From: AWTP1-18 sp036504515
GTDB lineage: Bacteria > Pseudomonadota > Gammaproteobacteria > Burkholderiales > Rhodocyclaceae
DNA length: 64,000 nucleotides
Assembly (NCBI GenBank): GCA_036504515.1
Contig: DASXVA010000009.1
Coordinates: 248,001 to 312,000 of the forward strand
Direction: 5' to 3'
Position 1 is the first letter of the stretch, and each line of letters starts with the position of its first letter. The notes below the pieces were generated by a model. That model worked only from the letters and a program-made list of their open reading frames with translations, had not been told where the DNA came from and ran no database searches. Made by a program: the position numbers and the translations under genes. Positions 8,041-16,575 of the stretch are shown here, in pieces.

Positions 8041-9270
8041 TTATTTCAGTCGGGATCGCAGGGCTAGTCGGCGGGAGAAAAACAGGCCGATCACCGGCAG
8101 CAAAAGGGCCGAAGAGCCGAATACGGCGGATACCCCGAGCCGGTCGATGACGATGGAGGCGAACCAGACGCCAAGGGATTGACCGAAGAAGAAGCAGGAG
8201 GCGAACAGGGATACGGCGGTGCCCCGGGCCTGCGGCGCCATCTGGGTGGCATTGATCTGCAAGGTGTTGTGCAGCATGTAATAGCCGAAACCGGCGCACC
8301 AGCCGGCTGGCAGCACCCACAGCCAATGGTCGGCGGCGAGCAGGGAGAGAAAGGCGACGCCGAGGAAAAGGCCGCCGCCCGCTGCCAGTTTGCGTTCCCC
8401 CAGCTTTTGCACGAAGGACTTGGCAAAGCCGGTGTAGCAAAGACCGCCGATGCCGAACATGCCGATGGCGGTGCCGGCCAGGGAAAGGGAAATGCCAAAA
8501 CGCTGGTGCAGGTAGGAGGGAATGAAGGCCAGGGCGCCGAACAGCAGCGCCCCTTCGGCACAGACGCTGGTCAGGATCAGCCGCGACCAGCCATTGGCCA
8601 GGATGTCCTTCATCTGGGCGCTAAAGCCGCTGCGCTTACCATCGGCATGGTGGCTGTGGTCGATGTCCGGGGTGCTGCGCAGTTCGGTCACCAGCAGTAC
8701 GCCGACTACCAGATAGATGGCCAGCATGCACCAGAAGGCGCCGCGCCAGCCGGTGAGGTCGGCAAAGATGCCGCCGATCATTTGGCCGCCAATGACGCCG
8801 AGGATCTGCCCCGTGAGGAAATAGGCCAGAACGTGCTGCCGCTGTTCGTAGGGCACCTTGTCGGCGATCCAGGCCATGGACAGCGGAATCAAGGCTGCGG
8901 CTGTGGCACCGGTGAGAAAACGGAACACCACCAGCCATTCAAAGCCCGCAGCCAGGGCGCTACCCAAGGCGCCGATCAGGCTGGCAACGGCGGCGAAGGT
9001 GATGACCCGGTACTTGCCGTAACGGTCGCCCAGGGGGCCGTAGAACAGCTGCAGTACGCCATAGGCCAGGGCAAAGGCCGAGACGGCATGGGCAGCCTCG
9101 CCGGTGGTGATGGCAAAGGTGCTCGACAGTTGGGGTAGCAGCGGGTCACTGATGCGGGCGGAAACGGCGCTGGCAAAGGCTGCGATGGAGAGCAGGATGA
9201 TCTGGCGGGTCAGCCTGCTCTCGGTACTACGGTTGATGTCGTCGGGCTCGCTGTTGGGGTTGGGGGTCAT
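8041..9270 (-). CDS. MFS transporter, YnfM/arabinose-efflux-like
   Basis: The protein has 409 residues and twelve predicted membrane segments. The major-facilitator motif A appears after TM2 (YGPLGDRYGKYRVI), and the cytoplasmic loop between the two halves contains HSHHADGKRSG. The 25-residue N-terminal tail is polar. The overall pattern resembles drug/sugar efflux permeases of the YnfM type. No substrate can be inferred. It ends upstream of the 7307-7975 gene and begins 37 bp beyond the pirin gene on the same strand, so it may be read together with azoR-pirin. Confidence 0.85.
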   Translation of the reverse strand: MTPNPNSEPDDINRSTESRLTRQIILLSIAAFASAVSARISDPLLPQLSSTFAITTGEAAHAVSAFALAYGVLQLFYGPLGDRYGKYRVITFAAVASLIGALGSALAAGFEWLVVFRFLTGATAAALIPLSMAWIADKVPYEQRQHVLAYFLTGQILGVIGGQMIGGIFADLTGWRGAFWCMLAIYLVVGVLLVTELRSTPDIDHSHHADGKRSGFSAQMKDILANGWSRLILTSVCAEGALLFGALAFIPSYLHQRFGISLSLAGTAIGMFGIGGLCYTGFAKSFVQKLGERKLAAGGGLFLGVAFLSLLAADHWLWVLPAGWCAGFGYYMLHNTLQINATQMAPQARGTAVSLFASCFFFGQSLGVWFASIVIDRLGVSAVFGSSALLLPVIGLFFSRRLALRSRLK

Positions 9271-9307
9271 GATTTTTATGTTTTGTCAGCGATTGGGACG
9301 AAATCTT

Positions 9308-10159
9308 TCAGGCCAGTTCACCTCGCTGGTAATCGGTAATGGCCTGTTCGATTTCTTCCCGGGTGTTCATCACGAAGGGACCGTATTGAACCACGGGCTC
9401 CTTGAGGGGGCGGGCGGCCAGCAGAATGAAACGGGTGTCGCCGACGGCTTCCACATTGACCGTGTCGCCACTGGAGAGGGCTCCGGCTTGATCCGTTGGT
9501 AGTGCCCGCTTGTCGTCGCCTTCTTCACCGACCAGGAGCTTGCCTTCGTAGGGATAGACGAAGGCGGTGTGGTCCGGGGGCAGGGCGTGACGGAAGGTTT
9601 GTCCGGCAGGCAGGAACACATCCAGGAACAGGGGCGCCGTGCTCAGGCCCTGGATGGGGCCAGAAAGAGCGGTGCCTTCGTTTTCCAGGACACCGGCAAT
9701 CACCTTGGCGGTGACGCCATTGGCGAGGGTGGCCGTGGGGATTTCCTCGGGCTGGATGTCCCGGTAGGCGGCGGGCTTCATCTTTTCCTTGGCGGGCAGG
9801 TTGATCCAGAGCTGGAAACCCCGCAGGCGACCATTCACCTGCTGCGGCATTTCGGAATGGATGATGCCCCGTCCAGCGGTCATCCACTGGGCGCCGCCGC
9901 CCCGCAGATCGCCTTTGTGGCCGAGATGGTCTTCGTGCAGCATGTGGCCGTCGAGCATGTAGGTCACGGTCTCGAAGCCCCGGTGGGGATGGGAAGGGAA
10001 GCCGGCAATGTAATCGTCGGGATTGTCCGAAGAAAAGGCGTCCAGCATGAGGAAGGGATCGAGCCGGTGCTGATGCCCCAGGCTGCGCTTCAGCTTGACG
10101 CCGGCGCCATCCGATGCCGCGACGGAGGGAATGATCTGTTGCAGGGTACGGGTGCTCAT
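9308..10159 (-). CDS. pirin family protein
   Basis: This 283-residue bicupin has the conserved metal-binding block HPHRGFETVTYMLDGHMLHEDHLGHKG (from about residue 57). The further conserved segment GRGIIHSEMP also matches pirin/YhhW proteins. Bacterial pirins bind Fe or Ni; some have quercetin dioxygenase activity and others moderate central metabolism. A strong Shine-Dalgarno AAAGGAG precedes the ATG. It lies 29 bp behind azoR on the same strand. Pirin-azoreductase pairing fits a redox or quinone/flavonoid stress operon probably controlled by the divergent LysR gene at 10903. Confidence 0.9.
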   Translation of the reverse strand: MSTRTLQQIIPSVAASDGAGVKLKRSLGHQHRLDPFLMLDAFSSDNPDDYIAGFPSHPHRGFETVTYMLDGHMLHEDHLGHKGDLRGGGAQWMTAGRGIIHSEMPQQVNGRLRGFQLWINLPAKEKMKPAAYRDIQPEEIPTATLANGVTAKVIAGVLENEGTALSGPIQGLSTAPLFLDVFLPAGQTFRHALPPDHTAFVYPYEGKLLVGEEGDDKRALPTDQAGALSSGDTVNVEAVGDTRFILLAARPLKEPVVQYGPFVMNTREEIEQAITDYQRGELA

Positions 10160-10188
10160 GCTGTTCTCCTTTTTGTTATCGGACTGGC

Positions 10189-10791
10189 TCAGGCAGCCAG
10201 TTGGACCAGGCGTTCCTGGGCCTTGGCGAGGGCGGCGTTTTTGCTGTCTTCGCCCATGTTGAGGCCTTCGGCGTAGATGAAATCAACATCGGTAATGCCG
10301 ATGAAACCGAGGAAGTCGCGCACAAAGGTAGTTTGGCTGTCCTTGGCCGTGCCGGCGTAGAGGCCGCCCCGGGTGGCGAAGACATAAACCTTCTTGCCCG
10401 TGAGCAGGCCGACGGGGCCGGATTCGGTGTACTTGAAGGTGACGCCGGCCCGGGCGATGTGGTCGAAGTAGGCCTTGAGGGTGGAGGGGATGCCGAAGTT
10501 GTACATGGGCAGGCCCAGCACGATGGTGTCAGCTTCTTTGAGTTCTGCGATCAGCTTGTCGGAAAAAGCCACAACTTCCTGCTGGGCGGCACTGCGTTCT
10601 TCCGGCTTGGCCAGGAAGGAGAGGAAGCGTTCGGCATCCAGGTGGGGAACCGGTTGCTCGGCCAGATTGCGGCTGGCAACTTGACCGGCGGGATTGCTGG
10701 TCTTCCAGGCCGCGACGAACTTGTCGGCGAGCTGGCTGGATTGGCCTTGGTTGGAAAACAGGCTGGCGTTGATTTGAAGTAGCTTGCTCAT
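10189..10791 (-). CDS. azoR: FMN-dependent NADH-azoreductase / NADH:quinone oxidoreductase AzoR
   Basis: The protein is 200 residues, the standard length. The flavodoxin-fold FMN site is visible as INASLFSNQGQSSQLAD (8-24), PMYNFGIPSTLKAYFDHI (about residues 95-112) and TRGGLYAG. AzoR-type enzymes reduce quinones and azo dyes by two-electron transfer and protect against thiol stress. AGGAGA precedes the ATG at 10791. It is the first gene of azoR-pirin and faces the LysR regulator across a 111-bp AT-rich intergenic region, the usual arrangement for LysR control. Confidence 0.92.
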   Translation of the reverse strand: MSKLLQINASLFSNQGQSSQLADKFVAAWKTSNPAGQVASRNLAEQPVPHLDAERFLSFLAKPEERSAAQQEVVAFSDKLIAELKEADTIVLGLPMYNFGIPSTLKAYFDHIARAGVTFKYTESGPVGLLTGKKVYVFATRGGLYAGTAKDSQTTFVRDFLGFIGITDVDFIYAEGLNMGEDSKNAALAKAQERLVQLAA

Positions 10792-10841
10792 GGTGGATCT
10801 CCTGGTTTGGGAAGGAATTCGTTTGCGACACCCCGATTAAA

Positions 10842-10855
10842 TGATTTATCCATCA
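10842..10855. promoter_or_regulatory. candidate LysR-type operator between azoR and lysR
   Basis: TGAT-TTATCC-ATCA forms an inverted repeat (TGAT/ATCA arms), and the wider ATTT...AAAT pattern overlaps it, in the AT-rich gap between the divergent genes. LysR regulators typically bind T-N11-A dyads in this position. The arms are short, so this is only a candidate. Confidence 0.35.
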
Positions 10856-10902
10856 AATAAAAAAGTAGAATTATTCGCTTATACCTATCAGTTAATTGGA
10901 TC

Positions 10903-11841
10903 ATGAGTGATATCCCCCATATTTCCCTGGAGCAATGGCGAGCCCTGATCACGGTGGTGGATGCCGGCGGTTACGCCCAGGCGGCGGAGGTGCTGCATAA
11001 AAGCCAGTCGGCAGTGACCTACGCGGTACAGAAGATCGAGCAGCAGCTAGGTGTGAAGGCCTTCGAGATCCAGGGCCGCAAGGCGGTGCTGACGCCTACC
11101 GGCCACATGCTTTATCGCCGGGCCCTGGCCCTGGTGAGTGAAGCGGGGGATCTGGAGAAGGCTGCACGTACCCTGTCGGCCGGTTGGGAGGCGGAAATCG
11201 GGCTGGCGGTAGAGATTCTGTTCCCCACCTGGCTGTTGATCGACTGCCTAGCCCGTTTTGGGGAGGAAAGCCCCCAGACCCGGGTCGAGGTGATCGAGTC
11301 GGTATTGGGCGGCACTCCGGAAGCCTTGCTAAAAGGGCAAGCCGAGCTGGCTATCTCGCCCCGGATACCGCCGGGCTTTGCCGGCGACCCGTTGATGACC
11401 ATGCAGATCGTGGCGGTGGCGGCACCGGGGCATCCTCTGCATCAATTGGGACGGGAGCTGACCTATCGCGACCTGCGTGGGCATCGTCACCTGACGGTGC
11501 GGGATACCGGCGCCCATCGGGATCGGCAGGCAGTATCGGTTGAAGTGGAAAAGCGTTGGACGGTGAGTCATCTTGCGACGGCCATCGAGGCCGTGACAAG
11601 AGGGCATGGCTTTTCCTGGTTTCCGGTGGAGAGAATTCGGGACGAACTGGAGGCCGGAACCTTGAAGCCCTTGCCCTTGCGGGAAGGGCTGGAAAAGAAA
11701 GTGGAGCTTTATTTAATTTTGGCTGACCCGGATTTTGCCGGACCAGGGGTACGGCGACTGGCGGAAATTCTCCGGGAGTCGGTGAAATCCGCCTGCGTCA
11801 AGCGGGCGGGGGAACTATCGGGCAAGCCGTCAGTGACGTGA
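10903..11841 (+). CDS. LysR family transcriptional regulator
   Basis: This 312-residue protein has an N-terminal winged helix-turn-helix at about residues 8-67 (GGYAQAAEVLHKSQSAVTYAVQKIEQQLGVKAFE) and a C-terminal periplasmic-binding-like effector domain. It is divergent from azoR, so it probably regulates azoR-pirin and itself. The N-terminal HTH with SAVTYAV is typical of the subgroup that controls quinone/flavin oxidoreductases. The inducer is not predictable. The gene ends three bases before the stop of the opposite-strand gene at 11844. Confidence 0.9.
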   Translation: MSDIPHISLEQWRALITVVDAGGYAQAAEVLHKSQSAVTYAVQKIEQQLGVKAFEIQGRKAVLTPTGHMLYRRALALVSEAGDLEKAARTLSAGWEAEIGLAVEILFPTWLLIDCLARFGEESPQTRVEVIESVLGGTPEALLKGQAELAISPRIPPGFAGDPLMTMQIVAVAAPGHPLHQLGRELTYRDLRGHRHLTVRDTGAHRDRQAVSVEVEKRWTVSHLATAIEAVTRGHGFSWFPVERIRDELEAGTLKPLPLREGLEKKVELYLILADPDFAGPGVRRLAEILRESVKSACVKRAGELSGKPSVT

Positions 11842-11843
11842 GT

Positions 11844-12119
11844 TCAGAACAGGCTGCCCACCACAAAGCGATCCCGGGCAGCCAGTTTTTCCAGGCCTTT
11901 TGAGACTTCCAGGGAAGCGCCCCATTTCATGACGTGGGCAAAAAAGGTGGAAAGCGCCATGGACAGGGCATAGCCCGTCTCACACCAGTTCTTGCGAAAG
12001 TCCTCGAAGGTAATCGTGCGGGCCGAAAGACGGCCGCTCTTCATGGGAACAAGCGTGACTTTATGACCGTCATTGCGAATGACGATAGCGGTATTGCGGG
12101 AGCAATCGGTAACGACCAT
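11844..12119 (-). CDS. small conserved-looking protein of unknown function, 91 aa
   Basis: I do not recognise this family. The protein is soluble, with a beta-rich first half (IVIRNDGHKVTLVPMKSGRLSARTITFEDF) and a helical second half containing MALSTFFAHVMKWGASLEVSKGLEKLAARDR. There are two cysteines and no signal peptide. It has an ATG start at 12119 and is oriented like the next small gene upstream (12208-12441). An inverted repeat with ten-base arms lies between them. Codon use matches the chromosome, so it is probably a real native gene. Confidence 0.6.
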   Translation of the reverse strand: MVVTDCSRNTAIVIRNDGHKVTLVPMKSGRLSARTITFEDFRKNWCETGYALSMALSTFFAHVMKWGASLEVSKGLEKLAARDRFVVGSLF

Positions 12120-12133
12120 GAGTGCCTCATCAG

Positions 12134-12174
12134 AGAAAGTCCTAAACCGATTAACGGCAAGAACAGGACTTTCT
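12134..12174. repeat. stem-loop with perfect 10-bp arms
   Basis: AGAAAGTCCT (12134-12143) and AGGACTTTCT (12165-12174) are perfectly complementary around a 21-nt loop. It lies between two small leftward genes, downstream of 12208-12441 and just upstream of 11844-12119. There is no T-tract on the leftward transcript, so a 5' leader structure or a processing hairpin is as likely as a terminator. Confidence 0.55.
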
Positions 12175-12207
12175 TTACCCGATGACGGGTCGAAATGACG
12201 ACGGAAT

Positions 12208-12441
12208 TCAGTCCGGCTGATTCAGGATCAGGCGGGCTTTGCTCTGAGCTTCGGCTTTGTTGTTCTCGGACACCTGGCGGCCATAGGCTTCACGTTCGGC
12301 CTGGGGCTTCTTGGTGGCTTCGATGCTCTTGATGCAGCGCCAACGGGAGCCGGTTTTGGTGACCATCAGGCGCATCTCATCCTCAGGATGGTAAACGCGG
12401 CAGTGGTAGCAGTAGCGGGTCTTCTTGGTTTCGGTGTTCAC
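12208..12441 (-). CDS. small putative zinc-binding protein, 77 aa
   Basis: The sequence is basic and hydrophilic. Cys11-x2-Cys14 (YCYHCRVYHP) with Cys36 (WRCIKS) and nearby histidines resembles half of a zinc knuckle like those in small phage-type or host zinc-finger proteins. The C-terminal half is a charged helix rich in Lys, Glu, Gln and Ala. The start is GTG at 12441, without a convincing Shine-Dalgarno site. A 111-bp AT-rich gap (12442-12552) separates it from recJ and probably holds its promoter. Function is unknown. Confidence 0.6.
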   Translation of the reverse strand: MNTETKKTRYCYHCRVYHPEDEMRLMVTKTGSRWRCIKSIEATKKPQAEREAYGRQVSENNKAEAQSKARLILNQPD

Positions 12442-12552
12442 GTCTAGTACTTACTTCATTGGACAACAGGCTATAGCTTCCATTTTACAGGCTTGATCTG
12501 TCAATGGTTTTTTTCAAAAAATATTCATTTTCTGTTAATGACAGGGCATTTT

Positions 12553-14259
12553 TCACTGGGGATTGCAGTGTTCGATCATTAACTGGACCGTCTGTTGGCC
12601 CATGTAGTCATTGATTTGCAAGCGAAAAGCGGCTTCGATCTGCTTGCCGACGGTGCAGGCAGCGTTGAACCACATGGCTTCGATCTTGCCATTGCTGTTT
12701 CCGGCGCGAAGGGTCAGGCGCAGGTGTTTTTCCTTGATGAGCTTTTGCGACACCACTTCAAAGTGGTCGGCGAACAAGGGTTGGGGAAAACCTTGTCCCC
12801 AGACTTCCTGTTGCAACAGGCGGGCGGATTCGATGTTGTAGTAGGCGGATTCCAGAGGGCCGTCGGTTTCCAGGGTGCGGGTCAGGTCGGCGGGGGAGAG
12901 CAGTTCCCGGGCGACTTGCTCGAAGGCTTCTTCGAACAGGGGCAGATCGTCTTCTAGCAGGGTCAGGCCCGCCGCTGCTGCGTGGCCGCCGAAGCGGATC
13001 AGCAGGTCGGGATGGCGCTTGGCCACCAGATCGAGGGCGTCGCGCAGGTGCAAGCCGGGAATGGAGCGGCCCGAGGCCTTGAGCTGGCCGTCATCGCCGC
13101 CCCGGGCGAAGGCGAAGGTGGGGCGGTGGAAACGTTCCTTGACGCGGCCGGCGAGGATGCCGATGACGCCCTGGTGCCAGTCGGGGTCGAAAAGAATGAT
13201 GCTGGCCTGTTCGCCGGGATCGATTTCTTCCAGCAGGCTTTCTGCCGTGGCCTTCATGTCGGCCTCGATGGTGCGGCGTTCCTTGTTCAGGCTTTCCAGT
13301 TCCTGGGCGATGTTCATGGCCCGGGCCGGATCGTCGGTGATCAGGCATTCGATGCCGACGCCCATGTCCCCCAGCCGTCCAGCCGCATTGATGCGGGGGC
13401 CGAGGGCGAAACCCACGTCGAAGGTGGCAGCGGTACGGGCATCGCGCCCGGCAACGTTGAACAGGGCCGACAGGCCCGGTTTAAGCCGGCCTTCGCGCAT
13501 GCGGGCCAGGCCCTGGGCAACCAGAATGCGGTTGTTGCGGTCCAGGGGAACCACGTCAGTGATGGTGCCCACGGAAACCAGATCCAGCAGTTCCCCCAGA
13601 TTGGGCTCCGGCTTATCAGCAAAGGCGCCCCGTTTGCGCAGCTCTGCCCGCAGGGCCAGGGCCACATAGAACATCACGCCGACGCCGGCAATGGCTTTGC
13701 TGGGAAAGGTGCAGCCGGGCTGGTTGGGATTGACGATCACCGCGGCGGCGGGCAATTCCGGTCCCGGCAAGTGGTGGTCGGTAATCAGGGTGTCCATGCC
13801 GAGGCGGGTAGCTTCCGCTACGCCTTCAACGCTGGCAATGCCGTTGTCTACGGTGATCAGGAGATCGGGCTTGTTCGGCAGTGCCGCCGCCAAGCGCACC
13901 ACTTCCGGAGAGAGACCGTAGCCGGTTTCGAAACGGTTGGGCACCAGGTAATCCACCTTGGCGCCAAAGCCACGCAGGGCACGGATGCCCACGGCACAGG
14001 CGGTGGCGCCGTCGCAGTCGTAGTCGGCCACGATGAGCAGTTTTTTTCCGGCCGCAATGGTGTCGGCCAGCAGCACGGCGGCTTCCTGGGTGCCCTTCAT
14101 GCGGTCGGGAGGAATCAGACCGGCCAGTTTTGTTTCGGTTTCTTCCTTGCTGCTGATGCCCCGAGCCGCGTAAAGCCGCGCCAGCAGGGGCGGCAGGCCG
14201 GCTTGTTCAAGGGCCCAGGCGGTTTTGACGGGAGTGCTGCGGGTAACGATGTTGGTCAT
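12553..14259 (-). CDS. recJ: single-stranded-DNA-specific exonuclease RecJ
   Basis: RecJ degrades single-stranded DNA 5' to 3' in RecF-pathway recombination, mismatch and base-excision repair. All DHH-family motifs are visible: DYDCDG (79-84), VDNG (137-140), DHH (161-163), and further along GPRINAAGR and the DHHA1 motif with RFGGHAAAAGLTL. The 568-residue length is normal. The ATG at 14259 overlaps the stop of the upstream gene by four bases (ATGA), so the two are translationally coupled. Confidence 0.97.
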   Translation of the reverse strand: MTNIVTRSTPVKTAWALEQAGLPPLLARLYAARGISSKEETETKLAGLIPPDRMKGTQEAAVLLADTIAAGKKLLIVADYDCDGATACAVGIRALRGFGAKVDYLVPNRFETGYGLSPEVVRLAAALPNKPDLLITVDNGIASVEGVAEATRLGMDTLITDHHLPGPELPAAAVIVNPNQPGCTFPSKAIAGVGVMFYVALALRAELRKRGAFADKPEPNLGELLDLVSVGTITDVVPLDRNNRILVAQGLARMREGRLKPGLSALFNVAGRDARTAATFDVGFALGPRINAAGRLGDMGVGIECLITDDPARAMNIAQELESLNKERRTIEADMKATAESLLEEIDPGEQASIILFDPDWHQGVIGILAGRVKERFHRPTFAFARGGDDGQLKASGRSIPGLHLRDALDLVAKRHPDLLIRFGGHAAAAGLTLLEDDLPLFEEAFEQVARELLSPADLTRTLETDGPLESAYYNIESARLLQQEVWGQGFPQPLFADHFEVVSQKLIKEKHLRLTLRAGNSNGKIEAMWFNAACTVGKQIEAAFRLQINDYMGQQTVQLMIEHCNPQ

Positions 14260-15293
14260 GGATAAAGCTCGGTCAGGGGGCGGGGACGCCGCCAGAATTT
14301 GAACTTGTCGAAACGATGGGTCGTGGCGGTGAGGGTGGTGTCGCGCTGGTTGTCGTCACCAAATCCGACCAGAACGAAACTCCGCAGTCGCCCTTTCTGC
14401 AGGTCTTCCAATGCCGGTACGAACCAGTGCTGTTCCAGGCTCTTGAGTCCTTCGCGCCAGCCGATGGCATCCCGATTGCGGGTAGGGGGCAGCAGTTCCG
14501 GCAGAACGGCCAGGGTGTGGCCTTGGCCGGGCTTGAAGCTTTGGGGCAGAGGGGTTGCTGTGATGTTCCAGTGTTTCGCCAGGCCTCGATGGAAGCCTTC
14601 GTCGCTTTGTATCTCGGAGAACACTGGTGCGTTCAATGGCTGGGTTGGCAAGGTGCCACCTCCCCAGAGTGCGAGGCTATTGATGACAGGCTGACCAGCC
14701 GCTTCCCGAGCCTGATTGACCGGGTGCTGGTGCAGACTCATCTGTACCTCATTGAACAGGCGCCGCCAGGGACGATGCTCGCTGCCCTCCGGTAACAGGG
14801 CCCGGGCGGGTTGGCCGATCAGGTCGCTGATCAAGGTCGGGCAAGGGGGAAGGGCGCCGTGGGGTTGCAGGTGCCAGTGCTTGTCGCTGGTGGCGTGCAG
14901 GGTGCCGAACTCTTCCAGCAAGGGAATCAGGGTTTCGGCCAGGGCTGCACTTTCTGCCGGGCTCAGGGATAGCTTTGTGGGGTCTTCAAGCACCATGGTC
15001 TGCTGCTCGAAACGCAGATGGACCGGGTCGGCGCAAAGCCAGGCTTGGTCGTTTGCCTCTGCTCCCAGGCCCAATCGTCTGAAGGGCGCCGGCGCGACGG
15101 TCTGTCCGGCCAGTTGTTGCCACCAGTGGGCCTCATCCAGGGCTTCCCGCTGAAGGCGGCTACGGCCCAGCAGCGTTTGCAGGGCCGGCAAGGGGAGATC
15201 GAAAACGGTGTCTTGCAGGGCCGGGTTCGGCCAGAGCAGGCCGGGAACGAGCAAGGTCAGAGACGGGGATGAAAAGGATGAGGCAGGGCGCAT
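14256..15293 (-). CDS. phosphoglycerate mutase-like regulatory protein upstream of recJ
   Basis: This 345-residue soluble protein starts with a beta-strand LTLLVPGLLWP and contains ALWGGGTLP and HWHLQPHG. Proteins of this type sit next to recJ in many betaproteobacteria and are often annotated as cofactor-independent phosphoglycerate mutase-like, by distant similarity to the alkaline phosphatase fold. I cannot identify the metal ligands of a true mutase, so catalytic activity is doubtful. It overlaps recJ by four bases. It is divergent from lolC with only 28 bp between the starts, so the promoters must overlap coding sequence or each other. Confidence 0.65.
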   Translation of the reverse strand: MRPASSFSSPSLTLLVPGLLWPNPALQDTVFDLPLPALQTLLGRSRLQREALDEAHWWQQLAGQTVAPAPFRRLGLGAEANDQAWLCADPVHLRFEQQTMVLEDPTKLSLSPAESAALAETLIPLLEEFGTLHATSDKHWHLQPHGALPPCPTLISDLIGQPARALLPEGSEHRPWRRLFNEVQMSLHQHPVNQAREAAGQPVINSLALWGGGTLPTQPLNAPVFSEIQSDEGFHRGLAKHWNITATPLPQSFKPGQGHTLAVLPELLPPTRNRDAIGWREGLKSLEQHWFVPALEDLQKGRLRSFVLVGFGDDNQRDTTLTATTHRFDKFKFWRRPRPLTELYP

Positions 15294-15321
15294 AGGCAGC
15301 GGATGCTAACATGCGACCCCC

Positions 15322-16575
15322 ATGCGCTATGAACTGTTCATCGGCTTGCGTTACACCCGTGCCAAAAAGCGCGGTGCTGGGCGTAATCGCTTCATTTCCT
15401 TCATCTCCCTGATCTCCATGGCGGGTATCGCCCTGGGGGTTGCAGCGCTCATTGTGGTGCTCTCGGTGATGAACGGCTTCCAACAAGAACTGCGTACCCG
15501 CATCCTCGGTGTGGCGGCCCATATCCAGGTGATTGGCGAGGGGGACGAAATGTCCAACTGGCCCAGCGTGATGGCGGCGACAGGCCAGCATCCCAAGGTA
15601 TTGGCGGCGGCACCCTATGTGCAGGAACAGGGCATGCTGTCCTTTGACAGCCAGGTGCGGGGCGCCATCGTGCGCGGCATCGTGCCCGAGGCAGAAGAGA
15701 AGGTGGCCGACTTCAGCAAGCACATGAAAATGGGCCAGTTCTCCGACCTGAAGGAAGGGGAGTTCGGCATGATTCTCGGTGCTGAACTGGCCCGCAGTCT
15801 CCATGTGATTCAGGGCGACAAGGTGACCCTGATTGCGCCCCAGGGACTGGTTACCCCGGCGGCAGTGCTGCCCCGGCTCAAGCAGTTCACCGTGAAGGGC
15901 ATCTTCGAGGTGGGCATGTTCGAGTTCGATTCCGGCCTGGCCCTGATCCACATGGCCGATGCCCAGAAGCTTTATCGCCTGGGCGAAAACGTTTCCGGGG
16001 TCCGGGTCAAGGTGGCGGATCTGTTCGAGTCGCCCCGCATCGCCCACGAGCTTTACCGCTATCTGCCGGGCAATGTGTTTGTGACGGACTGGACCCGCAA
16101 CCACGCCAATTTCTTCCGTGCCGTGGCTATTGAAAAGAACATGATGTTCCTCATCCTACTGCTGATCGTCGCCGTGGCGGCCTTCAATATTGTTTCCACC
16201 CTGGTCATGGCCGTTACCGACAAGCAGGCGGACATCGCCATTCTGCGCACCATGGGCGCCAGCCCTGGCAGCATCATGGCCATCTTCGTGGTGCAGGGCG
16301 TTGTGATCGGTATGGTGGGTCTGCTGGCCGGTGTGGCCGGTGGCGTATCCCTGGCCCTCAACATCGACGTGGTGGTGCCTTTCCTGGAAAAGGTGCTGGG
16401 CTTCCAGTTCCTGGCCAAAGACGTGTATTACATCTCCGAACTGCCTTCCGATCTGCACTGGGCCGATGTGGGCATCATCACCGGCGTTTCTTTCGTGCTG
16501 ACCGTGTTGGCGACGCTTTACCCCAGTTGGCGGGCTTCCCGCATCAGCCCGGCGGAGGCCCTGCGTTATGAGTGA
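15322..16575 (+). CDS. lolC: LolC/LolE-type lipoprotein-releasing ABC transporter permease
   Basis: The Lol system extracts outer-membrane lipoproteins from the inner membrane and hands them to LolA. The protein has 417 residues. A short cytoplasmic N-terminus (YELFIGLRYTRAKKR) leads into TM1 (residues 28-50), then a large periplasmic domain. Three C-terminal helices of the FtsX fold follow, starting near residue 275, ending in SWRASRISPAEALRYE. Only one permease gene is present before lolD, as in bacteria using a LolF-like homodimer instead of LolC plus LolE. It overlaps lolD by eight bases. Confidence 0.93.
   Translation: MRYELFIGLRYTRAKKRGAGRNRFISFISLISMAGIALGVAALIVVLSVMNGFQQELRTRILGVAAHIQVIGEGDEMSNWPSVMAATGQHPKVLAAAPYVQEQGMLSFDSQVRGAIVRGIVPEAEEKVADFSKHMKMGQFSDLKEGEFGMILGAELARSLHVIQGDKVTLIAPQGLVTPAAVLPRLKQFTVKGIFEVGMFEFDSGLALIHMADAQKLYRLGENVSGVRVKVADLFESPRIAHELYRYLPGNVFVTDWTRNHANFFRAVAIEKNMMFLILLLIVAVAAFNIVSTLVMAVTDKQADIAILRTMGASPGSIMAIFVVQGVVIGMVGLLAGVAGGVSLALNIDVVVPFLEKVLGFQFLAKDVYYISELPSDLHWADVGIITGVSFVLTVLATLYPSWRASRISPAEALRYE

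Noticed and set aside
12982..14265. Plus-strand frame opposite recJ
   Set aside because: RecJ catalytic motifs are all on the minus strand; this frame is a high-GC shadow.
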